Source: Streptomyces litmocidini
Lineage (GTDB): Bacteria > Actinomycetota > Actinomycetes > Streptomycetales > Streptomycetaceae
NCBI RefSeq assembly: GCF_014649755.1
Contig: NZ_BMTQ01000014.1
Location: 62,001-126,000, forward strand
Direction: 5' to 3'
DNA length: 64,000 nt
The notes under the pieces are model-generated. The model saw nothing but the letters and a program-made list of their open reading frames with translations, made no database searches and was not told where the DNA came from. A program made the translations under genes and the position numbers. Positions 1-9,342 of the stretch are shown piece by piece (position 1 is the stretch's first letter; every line of letters begins with the position of its first letter).

Positions 1-2789
1 AGCCACAGTGATCGCCGGGCTCTCCGGATCTCCTCCGAGAAGGCTCGGTAGAACCCCCGTTCGTCCTCGATCTCCGTCACTTCGATATGGCGGCCGAGGA
101 CTTCGGCGAGTGCGGAACCGAACTCGCCCCGGTAGGGGGCCGAGGTCGTCGGAGGTGTGATCAGATTCCTGGCGTGCAGCACCCGGACACCCGGCGTGTT
201 GACCATGGCGGCCAGCTGGCCGAGAGCTGTCGCTCTGCCCGCGGCGCGTAGGCGCTCCAGGCTGGCGATCACGTACAGCCTGGTTCTGACGCGTGTGACG
301 GCGACATTGAACAGACGTACACCGTCACGGGGCCAGGGGTTCGTGGTGGGCTGGCGGTGGGCGTGAGCCATCCACAGGGGCCGGGTGGTCTTGTCGCCCT
401 CCACGGTGTCGAAGACGACGATGTCGAACTCTCGCCCCTGGAAGCGGTGGGCGGTCCCCACTTCCGCTGGGTTGCTCCCTCCCGACTCCTCGATATCACG
501 CAGGGCCTCCAGCGTGGCTTCCGCCTGAACGCGATATGGGGTCACCACGCCCGTGCTCTCGCCGAGTTCGCGGTGCACTTCCACCAGGGCGCGCGTGATC
601 AGCGCGCCGGCGGGCCACCAGCCGCGACGGCTACCGGTCAGGTGGGGTCTGCCCAGTTCGTGGAGACCGTCCGTGTCGATGAGTACGATCTCGGGGTCGT
701 TCTCCGTACGCGCCGACCGTGATCGGTTTCCGCCGCTCAGCGCGCCGCCGTACGCGAGATCGTTCGCCAGTCGCATCACGGCAGGACCGAACCGGTGCTG
801 CTCGGTCAGGGTGATGCAGGCGGGATGGTGCCGAGCGTCGGTGGGCGAGTGGATACCGCAGTGCGCGAACACGTCCGGGAGCAGCCAGCGCTGGATGTCG
901 TGGCGTCTCTGGTCCCTGAGCTCAGGAGGCACGACGGCACCCAGCTGCATGAAGTCCCCCAGGAGAACGGCGGCCCTGCGGGACTTCCCGGTCGCCAGAA
1001 GCACCTCGGGCAGGGTGGCGGCACCCGCCTCGTCCACGAGCACCACGTCGTACGGTCCGTCGAGGACGGCCCGGTTGGTGCGGAACCGGGCCAGCGTGGT
1101 CGCGACGAGCCTGGCCCCCTTGATGATCTCTCCCTGGGCGTTTCGGGCCAGCCGCTCGTACTCCTCCTGGGTTTCCTGGTAGGCCTTCTCCAGTTCCGCG
1201 CGGTGTGCCTCGTCGGCAGTCACCGCGGGGCGGAGCCGACCCGCACGCTCGAACATGGCGGGCCACCCCTTCTGCTCCGCCTGTTTGGCTACTTCGTAGG
1301 CATGGACGGCGCGCTTGGCCGCCTCTGTCGCCTGGGAGAAGTCGGTCGCACACTGGCTGAGGTGTTGTCGAGTCCGATCCGAAGCGGCCCTTGCCGCGGC
1401 GGCGTCGGCATGCAACGCGGCGATCTGATCTCGAGTGAGGGGGATGCCTTCGCTGAGTGCGGTGATCCGGGCTCCGAGGGCCGCGGCATGGGCTGTGGCA
1501 GTGGCCCGGGCTTCGCGCGCGGCTTGCCGGGCCGTCGCGGCGGACCGCTCGGCCTCCTCCAGCCGTTGGCGGATCCCTGCGATCTTGTTCTGGGAGCGGC
1601 GCTTCGACCACGTTCTCGTCGACTCGGCCTCCCGCAGTTCTGTCCGCAGGGGATCACAACGGTCCTCAGTCAACAGGGCGGCCGCCTCCCGGAGCGCGAC
1701 CGCTTCGCGTACCTTGGCCACCTCCGACGACAGCTCGTCCACCTGGTGCCACTGGTGGCGGGCGGCGTCCGCGGCCTTGTCCCTGGCCACGGCCGTGCGG
1801 GCCACGGTGACCGCTTCCTCGTGCTCTCGAGAGGCCCGGTCGTGCCGCTGTTTCGCATCCTCGACCCGAAGCCTGACCGACGCCGGATCCTCTCCGGGAG
1901 TGCGCAGCAGCTCCAGAGCCGCGTAGTACGCGGACGAGTCGAAGCGGGTCAGCACGGCCTCCAGGCGGGCGAGTTCGGATGCCCACTCCTTGATCGCAAC
2001 CAGTTCGGACTCCAGCGAGCTCCGCCGCTGCGCGGTCTCCGCGAGCCGCGCCCTGACCATCATCGGTAGGGAGACGGACGGATCCTCGGCCACCTCCTTC
2101 AGGTGCGGCGGGCCGACACGCACGATCTCTCCGGGACCGTGCCGCTGTTCGCGGACCACCCCCAGCAGAGCGTTGTCCACGGCGATGTTGGTCGCGGAGA
2201 CGAGGAGCACCCGGTCGCCGCGCGCGAGGAGATCACCGATCGCCCTCTTCAGCACGGTGGTCTTGCCCGTCCCCGGAGGGCCCCAGACGAGGTGGACGCC
2301 TTCTCCGAGGCACGCGCGGTACGCGTCGGCCTGGGCGGGATGGAACCCCGGCGGGTCCTCCGCCGGCTGCCGCGGCCCGCCGATGGTGCCCGTCGCCAGT
2401 GCGGCAGCCAAGGGGTGTTCTCCGAGCGCCGCGATCCCTTGGCGCAGGGCCTCCATGAGGAACGTGGGAGGCTGCTTCTGCAGCCACAGATGGGCGTCGG
2501 TGACCTCGGCGAACCGGGCCACCTTCACCGTGAGGAGACTGCCGTTCTGCACGGCCTCCGAGACGGTGAACCCCTCCGACTCGATGGTGTCGGCCTCCGG
2601 ACCGGCGAGCCGCAGACTGTCGAGCTGGTCCGGCCCAATGTCGGAACTCCGTACATCCACGACGTACTCGCCAGAACCACCCGCACGAGCCGCACGGCCG
2701 ACCCGCTGCCATCGAGGCTGCCTCCCCGCGCCGCCCTCGATGGCGATCCACTCGCCGAGCGCAGCGGTGATCTCCTCCCGCCACCCCAC
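1..2789 (-). CDS. SF1 (UPF1/DNA2-like) helicase with C-terminal phospholipase-D-like domain, partial
   Basis: I translated this frame directly from the minus strand; it is open to the window edge, so the C-terminus is missing (about 929 codons present). GTG at 2789 is preceded by a strong AGGGAGGGG ribosome site. Walker A GPPGTGKTT lies near residue 169, a motif II VDEAGAATLPEVL near 584, and the late SF1 motif HRFQGREFDIVVF near 778, the pattern of UPF1/DNA2-like helicases (AAA_11/AAA_12). Residues ~290-540 are rich in Ala, Glu and Arg and look coiled-coil. The last ~35 residues (GFYRAFSEEIRRARRSLW) resemble the start of a PLD-like nuclease domain; the HKD motif would lie outside the window. 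The gene begins 15 bp after the stop of the PUA-CBS-HEPN gene, so they form one operon. A role in nucleic-acid defence is inferred. Confidence 0.8.
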   Translation of the reverse strand, partial: MGWREEITAALGEWIAIEGGAGRQPRWQRVGRAARAGGSGEYVVDVRSSDIGPDQLDSLRLAGPEADTIESEGFTVSEAVQNGSLLTVKVARFAEVTDAHLWLQKQPPTFLMEALRQGIAALGEHPLAAALATGTIGGPRQPAEDPPGFHPAQADAYRACLGEGVHLVWGPPGTGKTTVLKRAIGDLLARGDRVLLVSATNIAVDNALLGVVREQRHGPGEIVRVGPPHLKEVAEDPSVSLPMMVRARLAETAQRRSSLESELVAIKEWASELARLEAVLTRFDSSAYYAALELLRTPGEDPASVRLRVEDAKQRHDRASREHEEAVTVARTAVARDKAADAARHQWHQVDELSSEVAKVREAVALREAAALLTEDRCDPLRTELREAESTRTWSKRRSQNKIAGIRQRLEEAERSAATARQAAREARATATAHAAALGARITALSEGIPLTRDQIAALHADAAAARAASDRTRQHLSQCATDFSQATEAAKRAVHAYEVAKQAEQKGWPAMFERAGRLRPAVTADEAHRAELEKAYQETQEEYERLARNAQGEIIKGARLVATTLARFRTNRAVLDGPYDVVLVDEAGAATLPEVLLATGKSRRAAVLLGDFMQLGAVVPPELRDQRRHDIQRWLLPDVFAHCGIHSPTDARHHPACITLTEQHRFGPAVMRLANDLAYGGALSGGNRSRSARTENDPEIVLIDTDGLHELGRPHLTGSRRGWWPAGALITRALVEVHRELGESTGVVTPYRVQAEATLEALRDIEESGGSNPAEVGTAHRFQGREFDIVVFDTVEGDKTTRPLWMAHAHRQPTTNPWPRDGVRLFNVAVTRVRTRLYVIASLERLRAAGRATALGQLAAMVNTPGVRVLHARNLITPPTTSAPYRGEFGSALAEVLGRHIEVTEIEDERGFYRAFSEEIRRARRSLW

Positions 2790-2804
2790 CGGGGCCCCTC
2801 CCTG

Positions 2805-4391
2805 TCAGTTGTGCGGATCCATGGAGCGGAGCAGTTCGAGCAGCCCCTGAGCGGGATGCAGCTGGTCGTCGGTGACGGGGTCGGGGCTGAAGTGCATGAG
2901 GCCGTTGCGGAAGTTTCGGCAGTCCTCGAGTGCGGAGAGGAAGTGCTCCTTGTCGATGGCCCAGCCCAGGGCCGACCAGTTCTCGGGGACCTTGAACAGG
3001 TGGCCGTACGCGCCGAACGTCAGGTTGGCTGCGGAGTTCACTCGGGAAGCGCGGTGCCTGGGTACGACGGCACGAATCCGCTCGATCGGGATGCTGCGGT
3101 CGACGATGCGCCTCAGGCGCTGCTCGATCTCCTCGACGAGTACGAACGGACGGACACGAGTGCCGAACTGGACCGTGAGGTCCGAGTCGGTGATCAGACC
3201 GCACACCTTGTGGTCGTGATCCCGCACGAGGACGTAGCCCGACTTCTGGATGGTCCCGATCCAGTCGAGCAGATCGTCGGACCGGTCCGCCTCCTGAGCC
3301 CGCACCGTGGCGGCAGCGAGGTCGGCTCCGGGATCGGCCATGCGGGCACGTCCGATCGACTCCCAGCTGACGACTCCGCGCAGCCGCCCGTCCGCGTCGA
3401 GAACGGGCAGCTGACTGTAGTCGCGCAGCACCATGAGGGTCATCGCGGTCCCGAGGCTGTCCCCGACCCGTACACATTCCGGCATGCGGTTGGCCGAGTC
3501 GAGGTTGCTCACCCGGTACGCGACGGTCCGCGCCGTCGGGTCCTCGTCCGCCAGGTGTCCGGCCGCGTCCGCCGCGCTCTGGATCACGGCCGAGAGGCTC
3601 GTCGTGCCGGTGAGGCGGGTCATGGCGCTCGTACCCGCCTCGTCGGGCTCGGCCCCGCCGGCCACGACCGCGATCTGGCTTTCGAGGCTGCCCTCCGTGA
3701 ACGGAGGTACGGTGACGAGCCCGCGGACGTCCAGGTCGTTCTGGATCTGCTCGACGGCGGCCGGGTAGCGCCGCGGAAGGCTCCAGACGGCGAGGAAGTC
3801 CCGTACGGACAGAGTGAGGGGTTCGTCGGCGCTCCGTCGCCGGACCTCCTCGAAAAGTTTGGCCGGTTCGGTCAGGGTGGCGGCCAACTCGTCAGCGTCG
3901 GGACGGCCCGGATCGGGCTTTCCTTCGGAGAGGGCGGCTATGCGCTCCGCCGCCCCGAACCGACTGAGCTCGAAGACCGTCAGCAGGGACCCCATGCTGT
4001 CCTGGAGATCCGACTGGATCGACTGGCGATCGACGTCCTTGACGAGCCATTCGACGCGCCTGACGTGACGGAATCCGTCCGGGGCGTCCGCGCGGTACTC
4101 GTAGCCGCCCGAGACCCGTCCGATGGCCACGAGCAGCGACTTTTGCGGGAGAACGACAAGGTCTCCCGGCTGTATCTCATGGACGAAGCGGAAGAGCTGT
4201 CCGGTCCAGTTTCCTACGGTGTAGGGGCCCTCGTCCGGATAGGCGGCGGCCACGGCCGCCTTGATGTCATCCCGTGTGGCGGCGCCCGTCAGATCCCCGA
4301 GCTCCCACCATCCGGCGATCAGGATGCCCTCCTCCAGGGCGGCCTTCTCCCGCTCGCCGTTCTCCCCCGCCCGTACGACCCAGGCCCGCAT
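2805..4391 (-). CDS. PUA/EVE-like, CBS-pair and HEPN-like fusion protein, putative defence sensor/effector
   Basis: This 528-residue protein has no single textbook name. Residues 1-~115 (IQPGDLVVLPQKSLLVAIGRV and HVRRVEWL) resemble the PUA/EVE-like domain at the N-terminus of Mrr-type restriction proteins, a fold known to read modified bases. Two CBS motifs follow: VRVGDSLGTAMTLMVLRDYS near 312 and DDLLDWIGTIQKSGYVLVRD near 372. CBS pairs usually bind adenosyl ligands. The C-terminus contains RNGLMH at ~495-500, matching the RX4-6H signature of HEPN RNases. I infer a ligand- or DNA-sensing RNase, but each domain call is from motif reading only. It is the first gene of a minus-strand operon with the helicase-PLD gene. 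ATG at 4391 is preceded by GGGGAGGGG. Confidence 0.7.
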   Translation of the reverse strand: MRAWVVRAGENGEREKAALEEGILIAGWWELGDLTGAATRDDIKAAVAAAYPDEGPYTVGNWTGQLFRFVHEIQPGDLVVLPQKSLLVAIGRVSGGYEYRADAPDGFRHVRRVEWLVKDVDRQSIQSDLQDSMGSLLTVFELSRFGAAERIAALSEGKPDPGRPDADELAATLTEPAKLFEEVRRRSADEPLTLSVRDFLAVWSLPRRYPAAVEQIQNDLDVRGLVTVPPFTEGSLESQIAVVAGGAEPDEAGTSAMTRLTGTTSLSAVIQSAADAAGHLADEDPTARTVAYRVSNLDSANRMPECVRVGDSLGTAMTLMVLRDYSQLPVLDADGRLRGVVSWESIGRARMADPGADLAAATVRAQEADRSDDLLDWIGTIQKSGYVLVRDHDHKVCGLITDSDLTVQFGTRVRPFVLVEEIEQRLRRIVDRSIPIERIRAVVPRHRASRVNSAANLTFGAYGHLFKVPENWSALGWAIDKEHFLSALEDCRNFRNGLMHFSPDPVTDDQLHPAQGLLELLRSMDPHN

Positions 4392-4623
4392 CCGGCCCCC
4401 TCCCCTGAGGAACTTGACAGACGACCATCGTGATCGTGTGGCGCGACTTTAGGGCAGGTGGGGCCTGTCTCCCCTTGGCAAGGGCATATTTCCGTCACCT
4501 CGGTGGCCTGGTCGGGCACCGTGACCCGGCGGACGCGGAAGGGGGAGCCGAGGCGGTCGTAGACTGATCGTCAGCCGCGGGCCGGGGCGAGGGCCCGCGA
4601 CGATCGTGTGGGGGAGAGCGCCG
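4392..4623. promoter_or_regulatory. Divergent promoter region between the HEPN-like gene and the kinase gene
   Basis: This 232-bp spacer separates two divergently transcribed units, so it must hold both promoters. On the plus strand TAGACT at 4560-4565 resembles a HrdB-type -10 box, without a convincing TTGAC at the right distance. A TTGACA at 4414-4419 has no good partner. Strong ribosome sites flank both ends. Confidence 0.35.
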
Positions 4624-6015
4624 GTGAAACCCTTGGACTTCGATGTCGACCCGTGTGTGGTGGGGCCCTTCGAACTGCTCGCCCGGCTCGGCGCGGGCGG
4701 CATGGGTGTCGCCTACCTGGCCCGTCAGCTGCCTCTCGGCCTGACGGACGACCTCACCGCGGCGTACCGGCTGGCCGAGCCGGGAAGTGACGAGGAAGCC
4801 GTCGAAGGACGGCTCGTCGTGGTCAAGATGATCCAGCCCGGCCTTCTCGACGGCGAGCCGGACGCCAGGGAACGCTTCGACCGCGAGATCGACGCCGTCC
4901 GGGCCGTGATCAGTGCCCGTGTCCCCGCCGTGATCGCGGCAGCCCCTCCGGAAGCGGCTCGCCCCTGGTTCGCCATGGACTACATCGCGGGCCCCGATCT
5001 GCACACGATGGTGAAGCTGTCCGGCACGTTCCCGGTGGGACCGTACGCCGCGCTCGGGCTGGCACTCGTCGACGCGCTCCGGGCGATCCACGGGGCCAAC
5101 CTGCTGCACCGCGACCTCAAACCCGGCAATGTTGTCTTGGGGCCGGCGGGGCCCGTGGTGCTGGACTTCGGCCTGGCCGTGCTCGCGGAGAGGCAGGCCA
5201 GTCAGGCGCTGACCCAGACGGGAGCCGTCATGGGCACCCGCACCTTCATGCCGCTGGAGCAGTGGAAGGACACCAAGCGGGTCAAGGAGCCCGCGGACGT
5301 GTACGCGCTGGGCGCCACGCTGTTCTTCGCCGCGACCGGTCGGCCCCCGTACCCATACGCGCCGATGGAATCGCCGCCGAGCTGGAGCGGGGTCGACAAG
5401 GACTTCATCCCTCTTCTCGCCCAGATTCTCGTCCCGGCCCCAGGACAGCGGCCGACCCTCAAGGCCGTGGAGACGGGCCTGCTCGCTCTGCTGACCGACG
5501 CGGATCTCACACCGCAGGTCGCGGCGGAGCAGCTCGCGACGCTCGTCGCGGGCTCTGGCCTGACGCCGGAGCTTCCCGCGGAAGCCGGTACCGGCCATGC
5601 CGACCCGGCCATCCAGGAGCGGGCCCAGAAGGCGGTCGACGCGGGCGCCGCGCCGGACGCTCCATGGGGGAGCGATCCGGAGGACCTGTTGGAGATCGAC
5701 CCGGGGTTCTACGGGCTCGTCGACACGGACGAGATCGAGATGGCGGTCGAGGCCCAAGGCGAGGCAGAGGAGGCGGCGGTCGCGCCTCCGGGCTACACCC
5801 CCACACTCGTCGATCCCGCGTCGGCCCCCGCGGAACCGGAGGCCGAGGCGGTCCCCGCTCACCTGCCTGTTCCCGGGACGGAACCGCTCCCCACCACCTA
5901 CCCCCTCGCCCCTCCGCATGCCGCCCGGCCGACCCGGCCCTCGGCCCCGCCCCCGGTTGCCCTGCGGGTCGCCGCGGAGCTGCGCGAGGCGTACGCGCAC
6001 CGGGGCGATCTCTAG
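4624..6015 (+). CDS. Soluble serine/threonine protein kinase (PknB/Hanks type)
   Basis: The protein is about 463 residues. All Hanks landmarks are visible: glycine loop GAGGMG near residue 23, the beta-3 lysine in VVVKMIQPG near 66, HRDLKPGN near 162, DFG near 180, and DVYALGATLFF in the C-lobe. A stretch of roughly 25 residues is inserted between the glycine loop and the lysine. The remaining ~200 residues are acidic, then Pro/Ala-rich, and I see no transmembrane helix or PASTA repeats, so it is probably cytoplasmic, unlike many Streptomyces kinases. I chose GTG 4624 over the in-frame GTG 4606 because GGGGAG at 4611 is correctly spaced only for 4624. It lies 74 bp before the SNF2 helicase gene and probably regulates or signals within that module, as PglW does in Pgl/BREX-2; no close PglW similarity is claimed. 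Confidence 0.88.
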   Translation: MKPLDFDVDPCVVGPFELLARLGAGGMGVAYLARQLPLGLTDDLTAAYRLAEPGSDEEAVEGRLVVVKMIQPGLLDGEPDARERFDREIDAVRAVISARVPAVIAAAPPEAARPWFAMDYIAGPDLHTMVKLSGTFPVGPYAALGLALVDALRAIHGANLLHRDLKPGNVVLGPAGPVVLDFGLAVLAERQASQALTQTGAVMGTRTFMPLEQWKDTKRVKEPADVYALGATLFFAATGRPPYPYAPMESPPSWSGVDKDFIPLLAQILVPAPGQRPTLKAVETGLLALLTDADLTPQVAAEQLATLVAGSGLTPELPAEAGTGHADPAIQERAQKAVDAGAAPDAPWGSDPEDLLEIDPGFYGLVDTDEIEMAVEAQGEAEEAAVAPPGYTPTLVDPASAPAEPEAEAVPAHLPVPGTEPLPTTYPLAPPHAARPTRPSAPPPVALRVAAELREAYAHRGDL

Positions 6016-6089
6016 GAACGGGGTCTGCCCCGTGAACGCGGACCGTCTCCCGGCGTCCGGCGGACCGCCTACCCTTTCAAGGACCCCTC

Positions 6090-9000
6090 ATGACCCGAAA
6101 GGCAGGACCGCCCCCGATGCCCGACGCAGCGCCCGGAACCCCCGAGGCCCGTACCGACACCCAGGTCACGACGGCGCCCGAGGGTCCTCCGCCGGCCGGC
6201 ACGGTGATCGAGGTGCGGGACGAGGAGTGGATGGTCCGCAACAGCCGGCAGGTGCGGACCGGGGAGTACCTGATCGAGGCCGTCGGCGCCTCCGACCTCG
6301 TACGCGGTCAGGAAGCCCGGTTCCTTGCGCCCACGATGGACCGGCCCCGCGTGCTGCGTCCGGAGGACACCAAGCTCATCGCCGACGGGTCGCCGCACTT
6401 CCGGCGCAGCCGCCTCTTCCTGGAGGCGGTGCTCCGCAAGACCCCGCTGCCCCAGACGGAGCGCCGCCTCGCCCTGGCCGACGGCTTTCTCCTGGACCGC
6501 ATGGACTACCAGCTTCGGCCCGCCGCGAAGGCCCTGGCCAATCCGCTGCGGCCACGGATCCTGATCGGTGACGTGGTGGGCCTGGGCAAGACCCTGGAGA
6601 TCGGGGTGCTGCTCGGCGAGCTCATCCGCCGCGGCCGTGGCGAGCGCATCCTCGTCGTCACGCCCGCACCCGTCCTCGAGCAGTTCCAGCACGAGATGTG
6701 GACGCGGTTCTCCCTGCCGCTGGTCCGCCTGGACAGCGCCGGAATCGCCCGAATCGAGCGGAAGATCCCGGCGGGACGCAATCCGTTCACGTACTACAAG
6801 CGTGTGATCATCTCCATGGACACGCTGAAGAACCCCCGTCGCTACCGGCCGTGGCTGGAGCACATCCATTGGGACGCCGTCGTCATCGATGAGTCCCACA
6901 ACCTCATCAACCAGGGCAGCGACCGCCGGGCTCTCGCCGACCTGCTCGCCGAGCGCACCGACGCGCTGATCCTCGCCAGCGCCACCCCGCACAACGGCGA
7001 CATGCCGGCCTTCACCGGACTGATCCGCCTCCTCGACCCCATGGCAGTCAAGGACCCCCGCGACCCGAAGGCCGCCGAACTGGAGCACCTGATGGTGCGC
7101 CGTACCAAGGTCAGTGACGAGGTGGCCGGCCAGCTCAAGGACTGGGCTCCGCGCGGCGACTCCCGGCCGGTCCGCCGCCGGGCCAACGAGCTGGAAGAGG
7201 CGGTCTTCCAGGAGCTCGCCGACCACTGGCTGAAGCATCCCGCCGAGGACACCGCACCGAAGGCCGGCGCCGAGGACCACCTCTTCCCCTTCGTCCTGCT
7301 GAAGTCGTTCCTCTCCTCCCACCGGGCCCTGTTCGCCACCGCCCGCGACCGGCTCGCCAAGACCGGGCACACCCTCCCCGACAAGCACAAGATCACCGAC
7401 GAGCCCCCGGCCGGCATCGTGCCCGTCACCTCCGAGGCGGTCTCGCTCCTGCGTCTCATGGAGCTGGCCCGCGCCATCGAGCACGCGACCGCCGAAGGCA
7501 GCGCGCCGGAAGCGGCCTCCAAACTGGCGGGCCTCGTCGACGAGCTGCGCGAGATCGGCGTCAAGGCGGGCAGCCCCACCCGTGCGGTCGTCTTCTCCGA
7601 GCGCCGCGAGACTCTCGATTGGCTGGGCCAGGTCCTGCCGCCGCTGCTCGGCTGGACGGACCGGGACGACGCCAAGGCGGCGGTCAAGGTCCTGCACAGC
7701 ACCGGCGTCTCGGACCGCGTGCAGATGGAGTACGTCGACGAGTTCGCCCGCGCGGGCGGCGACGTCCGCCTGCTGCTCTCCGGCGATGGCGCCTCCGAGG
7801 GCGTCAACCTGCACCGCCAGTGCCACCACCTGATCCATTGGGACCTGCCCTGGAGCCTCATCCGCGTCGAGCAGCGCAATGGCCGCATCGACCGCTATGG
7901 GCAGACGGAGCGGCCCGAGTTCCGCGCGATGATCCTCGAATCGGCGGTCGAGGGTGCGCTGGACGACACCCATGTCGCAGAGCGGGTCCTTGCCCGTGAG
8001 CAGAAGGTGCACGCGATCCTCGGCGCCGTGGAAGCGGCGACCAAGGAGAACGACGGCTCGCTGGAGGAACGGCGCGTCATGGAGGCGCTGTTCAGGGGAG
8101 CGGACCCGCAGGAGGCAGTAGCGGACCTGGAGGCCGTGGCTCTGCCCCAGGGCGACGCGGTGACGCCGGAGGACCTGCCGCTCGCGCAGCGGCTCAACGC
8201 GGAGTTCGGTACGGGCGGAGACCCGTACGAGGAATCCGAGTTCGGCTTCGACTTCGACACGGACTTCGAGGACGAGATCGGCTTCGACTTCGACGACAGC
8301 GCGGACGACGGCTCCGAGGCAGTCGAGGCCGAACCGCCCGGCGACGGAACGACCGTCAAGGAACCGGCCCCGGGCGCTCGCGGGGCCACAGCCCCTCTCC
8401 GCTTCGTCGAGGAACTGCGGCTGTTCACCGACCGTCGCGACTACCTCCTCACCGGCCTGGAGGAACTCGCCGACCTGGAGTCCTTCCGCCTGGACACCAC
8501 CGTCGACGGCACCGACCTCAGCTTCGACACCCCGGAGGACCTTGCCGACCGGCTCGACGTCCTGCCCCCCGGCTATCTGCGCGACCACGGCATCACCCGC
8601 CGCATGAAGCTCACCTTCAGTCCCAAGGACGCGGCCGACTCCCTCAGGCGGGCCCGCGAGGACGCCGACTCGCCCTCCCTCTGGCCGGACGCCCACTACG
8701 TCGGCGAGCTGCACCCCGTCCTGGAGTGGATCACCGACAAGGTCCTCGTCCAGCTGGGCCGCCAGCAGGCGCCCGTGCTCCAGGTGGACCGTGCCCGCGT
8801 GCCGGAACCGGTGTTCCTCACCCAGGGCGTCTGGTCCAACCAGGACGGCCGCCCGACCGTGGTGGCGTTCCTCGCTGTCGACCGGCTCGGCCGCGAGGGC
8901 GAGGCACCCCGGGTCCGCGAGCTGTCCCGCGAGCTCCTCGCCGAGCTCGGGCTCCGCCCCGACATGCCCGACCACTTCGCCCAGGGCGACCCCGCCGCCC

Positions 9001-9269
9001 TCCAGCGGTATGTGGCGGAGGCCGTCTCGGCGACCCGTCGCACGATGACGGGGCTCCGCGGGAAGGCGGAGGAACTGGTGGACCAGCCGCTGCGCGAGTA
9101 CGAGGAGCGCGTCGGACTCTGGCGCCAGCAGACCCTCCCCGGCTTCAGCGGTGGCCGGAGCGCCCGCGAGCGGGCCGCGGAGAACCTGGAGAAGGCCGCC
9201 ACCCGTCTCCGTACCGCCGGCGACGACCCGATGGTACGGATCCTGGCCGTCCTGGAGCCGAGCTCATGA
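6090..9269 (+). CDS. SNF2-family DNA helicase/translocase, DISARM DrmD-like
   Basis: This 1059-residue protein has a two-lobe SF2 core: the nucleotide site DVVGLGKTLEIG near residue 160, DESH box VVIDESHN near 266, motif III SATPHNGD, and motifs V/VI GASEGVNLHRQ and QRNGRIDRYGQ at ~568-605. This is the pattern of HepA/SNF2 translocases. Size and the downstream adenine methyltransferase recall drmD-drmMI of class 1 DISARM; that assignment is by domain and order only. Residues ~713-747 form an unusual Asp/Glu/Phe-rich stretch. ATG 6090 has AAGGA seven bases upstream; an in-frame ATG at 6117 is an alternative. Probably co-transcribed with the kinase and the methyltransferase. Confidence 0.85.
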   Translation: MTRKAGPPPMPDAAPGTPEARTDTQVTTAPEGPPPAGTVIEVRDEEWMVRNSRQVRTGEYLIEAVGASDLVRGQEARFLAPTMDRPRVLRPEDTKLIADGSPHFRRSRLFLEAVLRKTPLPQTERRLALADGFLLDRMDYQLRPAAKALANPLRPRILIGDVVGLGKTLEIGVLLGELIRRGRGERILVVTPAPVLEQFQHEMWTRFSLPLVRLDSAGIARIERKIPAGRNPFTYYKRVIISMDTLKNPRRYRPWLEHIHWDAVVIDESHNLINQGSDRRALADLLAERTDALILASATPHNGDMPAFTGLIRLLDPMAVKDPRDPKAAELEHLMVRRTKVSDEVAGQLKDWAPRGDSRPVRRRANELEEAVFQELADHWLKHPAEDTAPKAGAEDHLFPFVLLKSFLSSHRALFATARDRLAKTGHTLPDKHKITDEPPAGIVPVTSEAVSLLRLMELARAIEHATAEGSAPEAASKLAGLVDELREIGVKAGSPTRAVVFSERRETLDWLGQVLPPLLGWTDRDDAKAAVKVLHSTGVSDRVQMEYVDEFARAGGDVRLLLSGDGASEGVNLHRQCHHLIHWDLPWSLIRVEQRNGRIDRYGQTERPEFRAMILESAVEGALDDTHVAERVLAREQKVHAILGAVEAATKENDGSLEERRVMEALFRGADPQEAVADLEAVALPQGDAVTPEDLPLAQRLNAEFGTGGDPYEESEFGFDFDTDFEDEIGFDFDDSADDGSEAVEAEPPGDGTTVKEPAPGARGATAPLRFVEELRLFTDRRDYLLTGLEELADLESFRLDTTVDGTDLSFDTPEDLADRLDVLPPGYLRDHGITRRMKLTFSPKDAADSLRRAREDADSPSLWPDAHYVGELHPVLEWITDKVLVQLGRQQAPVLQVDRARVPEPVFLTQGVWSNQDGRPTVVAFLAVDRLGREGEAPRVRELSRELLAELGLRPDMPDHFAQGDPAALQRYVAEAVSATRRTMTGLRGKAEELVDQPLREYEERVGLWRQQTLPGFSGGRSARERAAENLEKAATRLRTAGDDPMVRILAVLEPSS

Positions 9270-9342
9270 CCGTCCCCACCGCGCAGGGCGCGGCCCACGA
9301 CCTCTGTCCCACCCGTCACGTCATCCGGCAGGAGCGCCACGC

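Noticed and set aside
2103..4433. Long plus-strand open frame opposite the PUA-CBS-HEPN and helicase genes
   Set aside because: Its product is Arg/Gly/Pro-rich without motifs, and the minus strand encodes recognisable domains. It is an antisense shadow caused by high GC.
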